Assembly (NCBI GenBank): GCA_964615335.1
Contig: CAZTMT010000001.1
Location: forward strand, 434,001 to 498,000
Direction: 5' to 3'
From: HR10 sp964615335
GTDB lineage: Bacteria > Acidobacteriota > Blastocatellia > HR10
Length of the DNA: 64,000 nucleotides
Shown here one piece after another: positions 33,683 to 41,248 of this stretch. A program made the position numbers and the translations under genes. Numbering within the stretch: position 1 is the first letter of the stretch; each line of letters begins with the position of its first letter. Under the pieces are notes generated by a model that was not told where the DNA came from, made no database searches, and worked only from the letters and a program-made list of their open reading frames with translations.

Positions 33683-35083
33683 ATGAAGACGAAGGTCTCT
33701 CTGATCGCTGGGATTGTGCTCTGGGGTTCGCTCGCCCTCTCGCCGCTTGAGCCTCTGGCGCGCTCGTGGGACGGCGAAGAAGGCGCACCGGCTCCGCAAG
33801 TGGTTCCTCCTCCGCTCTTGTTTCGAGTGACGACGCTCAAGAACGGCTTGCGCGTCATCACGCACGAGGACCATTCGGCCCCGGTCATCAATCTGCAGGT
33901 CTGGTATCATGTGGGCTCCAAGGATGAGCGGCCGGGGCGAACGGGATTCGCGCATCTGTTTGAGCATCTCATGTTCAAAGGGTCCCGGAACGTCGGCCCG
34001 GAGGAGCATGCCGAGCTGATCAAGGGGATCGGGGGGGTGGATAACGCCTATACGACGGAAGATGTGACCGTCTACTGGGAGACGTTTCCGAGCAACTATC
34101 TGGAGATGGTCCTCTGGCTGGAGGCCGATCGGATGGCTTCCCTGGCGATCACCGAGGAGAACTTCCGGTCCGAGCGCGAGGTCGTCAAAGAGGAGCGACG
34201 GATGCGCGTGGAGAATCCGCCTTATGGTCGGGTTCTGGAGATCCTCTACGCGAACGCCTTCGACGTGCATCCGTACAAGCACCTGGTCATCGGGAGCATG
34301 GACGATTTGAACGCGGCTCGCCTGGAGGATGTGCGCGAGTTCTTCCAGACCTACTACGTGCCCAACAATGCGACGCTTGTGATCGTCGGGGATTTCGACA
34401 CGCGGCAAGCTCTGGCCTGGGTGGAGAAGTATTTCGGTCCTATCCCGCCGGGAAAGCGTCCGATCCCGCGCGTGACGGTGAAAGAGCCTCAGAAGACGCG
34501 CGAGAAGCGGCTCAGCGAGCGCATGGACGTGCCGTTGCCCGCCGTGCTGGCGGGCTATTACATGCCCGAGGATGGGCATCCCGATTCGTATCCGCTGAAG
34601 GTCCTCTCCCGCATTCTCTCGGCCGGGCAGAGTTCGCGCCTCTATCGCAAGCTCGTCTACGAGTTGCGGATCGCCGCGGCAGCCTTCGGGGCGGGGAACT
34701 TCACCGAACATCCGAACCTGTTTTTCGCGGGGGCCATCCTGAATCCCGGGCATGCTCCGGAAGCGGCCGAACGAGCCATCCTGGAGGAGTTGGAGCGTCT
34801 GAAGAAAGAACCCATTCCGATGCGCGAGCTGGAGAAGGCGAAGAATCAAATCCTCTCGGAGATCCTCTCGGCTCGCCAATCGAATCAGGGGAAAGCCGAT
34901 GCTCTGGGGCGCGCGGCTGTCCTTTTGAAAGATCCGGCGCGGGTCAATGAGGAGGTTCAGCATCTGCTCGCCGTGACGCCCGAGGAGGTCCAACGGGTGG
35001 CCCGACAGTACTTCACTGAGACGAATCGGATCGTGCTCACGATCCTGCCGCAGCCCGCGGAGGAGAAGAAGGCCGGATCGTGA
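33683..35083 (+). CDS. Exported M16-family zinc metallopeptidase, catalytic type
   Basis: The 466-aa protein begins with a signal peptide (MKTKVSLIAGIVLWGSLALS). The M16 zinc motif HLFEH is at residues 91-95 in the context RTGFAHLFEHLMFKGS, and the third ligand Glu lies in the downstream EREVVKEERRM helix. The second half (from VPLPAVLAGYYMPEDGHPDS) is the usual noncatalytic M16C domain. ATG 33683 has GAGGAGGGGGG before it. It should degrade or process peptides in the periplasm. The next gene encodes an M16-like protein without the zinc motif, and such pairs commonly form heterodimers. Confidence 0.92.
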   Translation: MKTKVSLIAGIVLWGSLALSPLEPLARSWDGEEGAPAPQVVPPPLLFRVTTLKNGLRVITHEDHSAPVINLQVWYHVGSKDERPGRTGFAHLFEHLMFKGSRNVGPEEHAELIKGIGGVDNAYTTEDVTVYWETFPSNYLEMVLWLEADRMASLAITEENFRSEREVVKEERRMRVENPPYGRVLEILYANAFDVHPYKHLVIGSMDDLNAARLEDVREFFQTYYVPNNATLVIVGDFDTRQALAWVEKYFGPIPPGKRPIPRVTVKEPQKTREKRLSERMDVPLPAVLAGYYMPEDGHPDSYPLKVLSRILSAGQSSRLYRKLVYELRIAAAAFGAGNFTEHPNLFFAGAILNPGHAPEAAERAILEELERLKKEPIPMRELEKAKNQILSEILSARQSNQGKADALGRAAVLLKDPARVNEEVQHLLAVTPEEVQRVARQYFTETNRIVLTILPQPAEEKKAGS

Positions 35084-35118
35084 GGCGCGACGTCCGTTTA
35101 GCAGAAAGGAGGGCGAAG

Positions 35119-37260
35119 ATGAAACGAGGGTGTGGGGCTGTGGGCCTTGTGCTCCTTTTGGGAGTGGGAGCCGTCACGACGCTCGCGCAGAAGCAGGCGC
35201 CTCCTCCTCCCCAACCTCCCCGACCATTCCGATTCCCCGAATTCGTCTCCCGGACGCTCCCCAATGGACTCCAGGTCATCGTCATCGAGCATCGGGAGCA
35301 GCCTCTGATCAGCCTGCGGCTTCTGGTAAGAGCAGGGGCCGAGCAGGATCCTCCGGATCGTCCGGGACTGGCTGCGTTGACGGCGGCTCTTCTGAATCAG
35401 GGAACCAAAACGCGCCGTGCGCTGGAGATCGCCGAGACGATCGAGTCCGTCGGGGGACAGGTGAGCACGGGAGCTTCCTGGCATCACTCGTTTGCCGCGA
35501 TCTCGGTCTTGAAGCCGGCCGTGGATGTGGCCTTCGAAATCCTCTCCGACATCGTGCGCAATCCCATCTTCGCGGAAGAGGAGATCGAGCGGCAGCGACA
35601 GCAATTCCTCTCCGCCGTGCGCGTTCAAATGAATGACCCGAGCTATCTCGCCTCCGCGGCTCTGGAACGAGCGGTCTTCGGCGAACATCCGTATGGGCAT
35701 CCCTCGGAGGGAACGCTGGAATCGCTCCCGCGCATCACGCGCCAGGACCTCATCGCTTTTCATCAGGCCCTGTATCATCCCCACAATGCCTTTCTTGCTA
35801 TTGCCGGAGATATCAGCGCAGCCGAAGCCTTCGCGAAGGCGGAGAAGTACTTCGGCGATTGGCCCAAAGGGGAGATCAAGGCCGTCAGCCTCGTGCCTCC
35901 GGCTCCCACGCGAGGGCGTCGGCTCATTCTCATTGACAAGCCGGATGCCGTGCAGACGGAGATCCGACTGGGCAAGGTGGGGATCGCGCGGCGAGATCCG
36001 GATTACTTCCCCCTTCAGGTCCTGAGCGCGATCCTGGCCAGCGGGTCCGGGAGTCGGCTCTGGGACATCCTGCGGCGCGAACGAGGATTGACCTACGGCG
36101 TGCGCAGTAGCGCCGAGGCGCGGCAGCAGCCGGGGAGTCTCACCGTGGCGACTTTCACGCGAACCGAGAAGACGGTCGAAACGCTGGAGCTTATCCTGAA
36201 GGAGCTGGAGCGCCTCGGACGCGAGAAGGTCACCGAACAGGAATTGCACAAGGCGAAACAGTTTCTGGCTGGCATCTTCCAGCTCCGTTTGGAGACACCC
36301 GATTCGTTGGCCACGCTTGTCCTGGACGCTCTGAACTACGGATTCGATTATGCGTATCTGAACACCTATCGCGATCGCATCCTTGAGGTCACCGCCGAAC
36401 AGGTGCAGGAAGTCGCGCGAAAGTATTATCGAACGGATGATCTGATCCTCGTGCTCGTGGGCAATGCGGGTGCATTCGAGAAGGAGATCGCGCGCATTGC
36501 TCCCGTGGAGCGAATCGCCTATACGGACGTGGACTTCACGCGCCCGGATCTGAAGCGGGAGAAGCCCGCCGTGGCCGCCGCCACGCCCGAAGCCACTGCT
36601 CGCGCCAGGGAACTTCTCGCGGAAGCCCTTGCCGCTGTCGGCGGTCGCGAGGCCGTCTCGGGAATTCAGGATATCACCATCCAGGGAGAGGTGACGGTCT
36701 CTACTCCCTTTGGCGAATTCAAGGGCCAGCAGCGCCTCACTCTCAAGCGACCGGACAAGTTGCGCGTTGATCTCTCTCTGCCGCAGATGGCGCTCACGCA
36801 GGCTCTGGACGGCACATCCGCCTGGATGAGCACGCCCATGGGCGTACAGGATGCTCCGGCTCCGCTCCTGCAGGAGATGCGCGCTGGATTGAGACGCTTT
36901 TTCTTCATGCTGCTTCTTGCTCCGGAATCCGAGGGGATCACCGTCGTGCATCGAGGGACGGAATCTCTGGAAGGGAAACCTGTCGAAGTCCTTCAGTATC
37001 AGGATGGCGAGAGCGTCTTCACGCTCTATCTGGATGCGACGTCGCGGCTGCCCCTGAAGCTGGTGTATCAGGGCTCGGATCCGTTCTCGGGAGCGCGCGC
37101 GGAGTTCGAAGACATCTATTCGGACTATCGCGAGGTCTCCGGGGTGAAGTATCCCTTTCGCACTGTGACTCAGCAGGGAGGGAAGCGCTTCGTCGAGATG
37201 GTCGTGAGCGAGGTGAAGATCAACACCGGAGTTGCGGAGAGCTTGTTCAAAAAACCTTAG
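35119..37260 (+). CDS. Exported M16-like protein (no zinc motif) with C-terminal LolA-like domain
   Basis: The 713-aa protein starts MKRGCGAVGLVLLLGVGAVT (signal peptide) followed by a Pro-rich linker. Residues ~45-470 are two M16 modules, but the position of the zinc motif reads GLAALTAALLNQGT, so the HxxEH ligands are lost. A SGSGSRLWDILRRERGLTYG segment typical of the partner subunit is kept. Residues ~500-713 form an added domain (EALAAVGGREAVSGIQDITI, VDLSLPQMALTQALDGTSAW) resembling outer-membrane lipoprotein-sorting LolA/LolB-type folds. AGGAGGGCGAAG precedes ATG 35119. It is probably the noncatalytic partner of the upstream peptidase; the extra domain may tether it to the envelope. 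Confidence 0.85.
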   Translation: MKRGCGAVGLVLLLGVGAVTTLAQKQAPPPPQPPRPFRFPEFVSRTLPNGLQVIVIEHREQPLISLRLLVRAGAEQDPPDRPGLAALTAALLNQGTKTRRALEIAETIESVGGQVSTGASWHHSFAAISVLKPAVDVAFEILSDIVRNPIFAEEEIERQRQQFLSAVRVQMNDPSYLASAALERAVFGEHPYGHPSEGTLESLPRITRQDLIAFHQALYHPHNAFLAIAGDISAAEAFAKAEKYFGDWPKGEIKAVSLVPPAPTRGRRLILIDKPDAVQTEIRLGKVGIARRDPDYFPLQVLSAILASGSGSRLWDILRRERGLTYGVRSSAEARQQPGSLTVATFTRTEKTVETLELILKELERLGREKVTEQELHKAKQFLAGIFQLRLETPDSLATLVLDALNYGFDYAYLNTYRDRILEVTAEQVQEVARKYYRTDDLILVLVGNAGAFEKEIARIAPVERIAYTDVDFTRPDLKREKPAVAAATPEATARARELLAEALAAVGGREAVSGIQDITIQGEVTVSTPFGEFKGQQRLTLKRPDKLRVDLSLPQMALTQALDGTSAWMSTPMGVQDAPAPLLQEMRAGLRRFFFMLLLAPESEGITVVHRGTESLEGKPVEVLQYQDGESVFTLYLDATSRLPLKLVYQGSDPFSGARAEFEDIYSDYREVSGVKYPFRTVTQQGGKRFVEMVVSEVKINTGVAESLFKKP

Positions 37261-37353
37261 AGGCATCCCTGCGGCTCTCCTCTTTACGACTGAAGAGAGG
37301 ATCTCCGGCGATTGCCGGATGGGGCATCCGAGAAATTTTCACGGAGGTCGGCG

Positions 37354-39798
37354 ATGAGAAGAGCGATCATCTCTCTGATTCTTCTGCTTTCCGTATCCGG
37401 ACTCCTTGCCGCTCAGAGTCCGAGAAAGAAGCTCACCATGCGGGATCTGCTCTCGTTTCGCCTTGTGAGCGATCCGGTGATCTCCCGAGATGGTCGGCGC
37501 GTGGCGTTCGTCCTCACGGAGGTTGATTTCCAGGAGAGCCGGTATCGCGCTGATGTTTGGGTCGTGGGGACCGATGGAGGCGCGCCGCGGCCCTTCACGC
37601 GCAGTCCCGAGGATGAGTCCCAGCCGCGGTGGTCGCCCGATGGCCGATGGCTGGCCTTTCTGTCCGAACGTCCGGGACGCTCGCCTCAGGCGCGACAGGA
37701 AGAGGAGGAGGAGGAGGGAAGGCCCAAACGCCAGGTCTGGATCATGCCGAGCGATGGAGGAGAGGCCTTTCCCGTCACGGAAGCCGAAGAGGGGGTGATC
37801 TCCTACGCATGGGCTCCCGATAGCCGAACGATCCTCTATCTGACGCGCGAGGCGTTGCCCCGACCGGAGAAGGAGAGGCGCCAGAAGGAGCGCAAGCAAA
37901 AATTCGATGCCGTTGTGGAGGAAGCCGAGCGCTATCGGCGAGAGTTCTGGACCGTGGATGTGGAGACCCGGAAGGCCGAACGCCTCTTCGAAGGGGACTA
38001 TGGGATCGGGGAGTTCGATCTCTCTCCCGATGGGAAGCGGATCGCCTATGCGACAAACTACACGGGTCGGGTGGACGATGGAGCGAAGTTCGACATCTGG
38101 GTCTTCTCCCTTCCGGAGCGAAAGGCCTGGCAGGTCACGCGCCGGCCCGGTGGGGAACGTTCCCCTCGATGGTCTCCCGAAGGGACGCGGATCGCTTTCC
38201 TGGCGCCTCAGATCGCCGAGGTGTCCTACTCGCAGGTCGAGTTGTTCGTCGTTTCCCCTGAAGGGGGAGAGCCGCACCTGGTGACCCGAGATTTCGATCG
38301 AGGCCTGGAGCGGTTTCGCTGGCATCCGGCCGGAAAGGACATCTACGGCCTGGCGGCCCTTGGGACCGAAACGCACCTTCTTCGCTTCCCTCTGGAAGGG
38401 GGGTCTCCGGAACCCATGACGCGAGGAGCGCGCGTCATCTCGGATTTCGATCTCTCGGCCGATGGGAAGACGCTGGTGCTTCTGAGCGAAGACGCGCGGT
38501 CGCTTCCCGACCTCTGGATCTGGCGGGAAGGAAGCCAGGATCTGACGCAACTGACCGAGATGAATCCCGAGCTTCGAGAGTTCGAGATCGCCCCTCAGGA
38601 AGTCATCCGCTGGCGCAGCGCCGATGGGTGGGAGATCGAAGGCCTGCTCGTGAAACCCGTGGGGTATGAACCGGGTCAGCGATATCCTCTGCTTGTGGCC
38701 GTGCACGGAGGGCCGCACTCGCGCATCGTGAATGCTTTTCGGCAGTCTTACTTCTTCCAGTTCTGGGCGGCTCACGGCTATGCTGTCTTCGCCCCGAATT
38801 TCCGCGGCAGTTCGGGATACGAGGGGAAATTCGACATCGCCAATCGGCGCGACCTGGGAGGCCGGGATTTCCAGGACATCATAACCGGCGTGGATCATCT
38901 CATTCGCATCGGCCTGGCCGATCCCGAGCGTCTGGGGATCTTCGGGGGAAGCTACGGGGGGTACATGACCAATTGGGCGATCACGCAGACGGACCGCTTC
39001 AAGGCGGCCGTCTCCATGTACGGCATCTTCAACTTCATCACCGACTTCAGCAATTCGTATCTCCCGAGTTGGGAGCCGGATTACCTGGGCGCCTACTACT
39101 GGGACGATCTGGATATCTACATCCGGCGCTCGCCCTTTGCTCATGTCAAGAACATTCGAACGCCCGTGCTGATTCTGCATGGCGAGGCGGACCCGAATAC
39201 GTTCATCTCCAATTCCAAGGAGATGTACACGGCGCTCACGCGCTTGGGGAAGACCGTCACGTTCGTGCGCTATCCGCGCGAGGGGCATGGGTTTCGCGAG
39301 CCGAATCATCGCCTCGATGTAGCGAAACGGTGCCTGGAATGGTTCGATCGGTACGTCAAGGGGGAGACGCCCGAGTCGCGAGCCGAATTCCCCATCGGGG
39401 AGTGGGTTCCGGCCGGCCCGTGGGAATTCCAGGTCGTGTCCGTGGATGCGCAGGCCGTGTATCCGGGACATTCCTCCGACGGATCCTTTGTGGAAGTCGC
39501 CCTCATGTTCCGCAGCAAGAGCCGGGAGAGTCCGCCTCTGGAGCTGCATCTGGAGACCGACGTCGCTCTGCTGGATGAGCAGGGACGGGCGTTCGCTCCG
39601 CGGGGAATCCCCATAGATCGGAACGGCGCGCGGGGGCTGGTTTTCGGGGCTCACTCGTTCCGGGCCGCTCCGCATCGGGATGCGACGACGACTTATGTTC
39701 CTCTGGCGCTCACCTTCGAGCTTCCGGCGGGGCATCGAGCACAGGCACTGCGCCTGAAATCCTTCCCTTGCGTGCGCCTTCAGCCCCACTGGCCGTGA
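37354..39798 (+). CDS. Exported S9-family prolyl oligopeptidase with extra C-terminal domain
   Basis: The 814-aa protein has a signal peptide (MRRAIISLILLLSVSGLLAA), a seven-bladed-propeller-type region with repeated WSPDG or DLSPDGKRIAYA strands (residues ~30-430), then an alpha/beta-hydrolase domain. Catalytic residues: Ser533 in FGGSYGGYMTNW, Asp613 in LHGEADPNTF, His645 in REGHGFREP. From about residue 690 there is an additional beta-rich region (WEFQVVSVDAQAVY, ALMFRSKSRESPPLELHLE) not usual in this family. It cleaves peptides, probably in the periplasm, beside the M16 pair. ATG 37354 is preceded by CACGGAGG. Confidence 0.9.
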   Translation: MRRAIISLILLLSVSGLLAAQSPRKKLTMRDLLSFRLVSDPVISRDGRRVAFVLTEVDFQESRYRADVWVVGTDGGAPRPFTRSPEDESQPRWSPDGRWLAFLSERPGRSPQARQEEEEEEGRPKRQVWIMPSDGGEAFPVTEAEEGVISYAWAPDSRTILYLTREALPRPEKERRQKERKQKFDAVVEEAERYRREFWTVDVETRKAERLFEGDYGIGEFDLSPDGKRIAYATNYTGRVDDGAKFDIWVFSLPERKAWQVTRRPGGERSPRWSPEGTRIAFLAPQIAEVSYSQVELFVVSPEGGEPHLVTRDFDRGLERFRWHPAGKDIYGLAALGTETHLLRFPLEGGSPEPMTRGARVISDFDLSADGKTLVLLSEDARSLPDLWIWREGSQDLTQLTEMNPELREFEIAPQEVIRWRSADGWEIEGLLVKPVGYEPGQRYPLLVAVHGGPHSRIVNAFRQSYFFQFWAAHGYAVFAPNFRGSSGYEGKFDIANRRDLGGRDFQDIITGVDHLIRIGLADPERLGIFGGSYGGYMTNWAITQTDRFKAAVSMYGIFNFITDFSNSYLPSWEPDYLGAYYWDDLDIYIRRSPFAHVKNIRTPVLILHGEADPNTFISNSKEMYTALTRLGKTVTFVRYPREGHGFREPNHRLDVAKRCLEWFDRYVKGETPESRAEFPIGEWVPAGPWEFQVVSVDAQAVYPGHSSDGSFVEVALMFRSKSRESPPLELHLETDVALLDEQGRAFAPRGIPIDRNGARGLVFGAHSFRAAPHRDATTTYVPLALTFELPAGHRAQALRLKSFPCVRLQPHWP

Positions 39799-39903
39799 GC
39801 GCATAAGTCACGCCCGCTTCCCTGGAGGCGGAAGACGATGGCCTCGTTCAGGCTGTGCCGGCAAGAGTAGGGAGAGGCCATTTCAGGGGAAGCTGTCTAA
39901 CGG

Positions 39904-40701
39904 CTAGCGGCGCAGGAGGCGATAGTCCTCGCCTTCGATCATCACCAGGCGGCACATCTCGTGCAGACGGGAACGTAAACGCTCCCCCACACGATCGGTG
40001 AGCGTCTCTCGGGAGGAACTCGTGGAGGCATCCAGGAAGTTGGAGGTGAAGATCGTGATCCGTTTCTGATTGTAACGCGTGTTGATGATCTGCGTCATGG
40101 TATCCTGCACCCATTCGGTAGGTCGAGCCGCGCCCAATTCGTCCAGCACCAGAACTTCGACCTCATAGATGGGAGCCAGGATACGCAGCTCGCTCACCTG
40201 GGCGACGGGATTGTAGCTGTCTTGAATCTCTTTGAGCAGATCGCGGAAGTCGTAAAAGAGACAGGGGACGAGCTTCTGACGGATCAACTCCTTGATCGTC
40301 GCCACGGCCAGATGCGTCTTCCCGACGCCGCACGGCCCCATGATCAAAAGCCCTCGCTCCACGTTGGGGTAGTCTTCAACCAGGCGCTGACAGATATACA
40401 GGGCCGCCTGTTGCGTGCTATTGTGCACCTGGTAGTTGTGGAATCCACACTCGGCATATCGTGGAGGGATGCGCGCGGCATGCAGAAGAGCTTGGGCGCG
40501 CTCCTGCGGATCCATCATGCGACATCGGCACCGCCGGACCGCACGGCTGGCGACATACTCCCATCCCGTGCCGTAGCAGAAAGGGCACGTCTCCGAAGAG
40601 CCGAAGAGGTTTTTGACAACGCTCCCCGAGAGGTGCCGGTCCCGTGACACGTCTTCAACGGGTTGGGGAGCCTGCGGCGTTTTTTCCTGCGCTGCCCGCA
40701 T
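39904..40701 (-). CDS. DnaC/IstB-like AAA+ ATPase with N-terminal zinc knuckle
   Basis: The 265-aa protein has an N-terminal zinc module (Cys39, Cys42, Cys58, Cys60: TCPFCYGTGWEY ... RRCRC) and an AAA+ domain with Walker A GPCGVGKTHLAVATIKELIR, Walker B VLVLDELGAA and sensor-1 TIFTSNF. This is the helicase-loader (DnaC/DnaI) or IstB-type layout; no transposase lies nearby, so a replication role is more likely. The start at 40701 is chosen because a strong promoter at 40712-40740 would put transcription initiation only a few bases upstream; a longer in-frame start at 40743 lies beyond the promoter. The mRNA would be nearly leaderless. Confidence 0.85.
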   Translation of the reverse strand: MRAAQEKTPQAPQPVEDVSRDRHLSGSVVKNLFGSSETCPFCYGTGWEYVASRAVRRCRCRMMDPQERAQALLHAARIPPRYAECGFHNYQVHNSTQQAALYICQRLVEDYPNVERGLLIMGPCGVGKTHLAVATIKELIRQKLVPCLFYDFRDLLKEIQDSYNPVAQVSELRILAPIYEVEVLVLDELGAARPTEWVQDTMTQIINTRYNQKRITIFTSNFLDASTSSSRETLTDRVGERLRSRLHEMCRLVMIEGEDYRLLRR

Positions 40702-40711
40702 GGCAGGGGCT

Positions 40712-40740
40712 ATTATATTGAGCTTCGCCCTGAAATGCAA
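40712..40740 (-). promoter_or_regulatory. Promoter of the DnaC-like gene, nearly leaderless
   Basis: Minus strand: TTGCAT (40740-40735), 17-nt spacer, perfect TATAAT (40717-40712). Only 10 nt separate the -10 from ATG 40701, so the 5' leader would be about 0-4 nt. Confidence 0.65.
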
Positions 40741-40784
40741 CATCTTCTCGCGCGGTGCTGCTCTCTGAGGAGCACCCAGACATC

Positions 40785-41180
40785 CCTAAAGAGCCCTCGA
40801 AGAGGGCGACAGGGAATGGCCTGAGGTGGAGCGGCAGCGGAACCCCAGGAAACGGGATCCCCAATTATTCATCTCCGAGCCCGCCTGCGGCGGGCGGCAC
40901 ACCGGGTCAGAAGCCGAATGAATCGAAGGACGACGTTCGCACGTCCCCCGATGTGATGGCCTGGCGTTCATGAACCAGACCCGCTGGGTGACACCCCGAT
41001 GTGTCGCCCCCTTCGGGGGCTCTTTGCGGAAAGGAATCATTCTGCAAATGGGCCGATGCCTCAGGCTATTTTTGTCGTCCGCTCGTGCGGGCTCTTTGGA
41101 GAAGAGCGTCATTCTCAGAACGGGCTTGCGCCTTATGTCGCCCGCCCGCGCAGGCTCGTCAGGAGCCCCTTCCAAGGAGG
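40785..41180. repeat. Composite palindromic repeat locus 2 (noncoding)
   Basis: Between the DnaC-like gene and the beta-helix gene lies a second copy of the composite repeat. A left-oriented unit (GAGCCCTCGAAGAGGGCGAC near 40793) is followed by a GGCCTGAGGT...ACCCCAGG arm. The core 40873-41005 is clearly similar to 8977-9110 of locus 1 (shared CAGAAGCCG, AATCGAAGG, CCGATGT, CTGGCGT, TGAACCA). Units then return in reverse orientation (TGTCGCCCCCTTCGGGGGCT at 41002, then about 41080 and 41134). All short frames here are shadows. Confidence 0.8.
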
Positions 41181-41183
41181 GTC

Positions 41184-41212
41184 TTGTCGGCTCTCGAACG
41201 CTATGCTATATT
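41184..41212 (+). promoter_or_regulatory. Promoter of the beta-helix/FG-GAP gene
   Basis: TTGTCG (41184-41189), 17-nt spacer, TATATT (41207-41212), then 36 nt to the ATG at 41249. It lies directly at the right edge of repeat locus 2. Confidence 0.5.
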
Positions 41213-41248
41213 TGTACGCAGCACACGAGGGGGGATGAGGGGAATCGT

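Noticed and set aside
28753..33891. A very long open frame (about 1700 codons) on the minus strand opposite nuoL-nuoN
   Set aside because: It is an antisense shadow of GC-rich nuo genes; its translation is rich in Arg, His, Gln and Asp with no domain pattern, while the plus strand encodes recognisable subunits.
39904..40701. IstB of an IS21-type element
   Set aside because: No istA transposase or terminal repeats nearby, and the N-terminal zinc knuckle fits a helicase-loader-like protein better.
40970..41248. Upstream extension of the beta-helix protein through repeat locus 2
   Set aside because: It would translate palindromic repeats; the signal peptide begins at 41249, with a promoter at 41184-41212.
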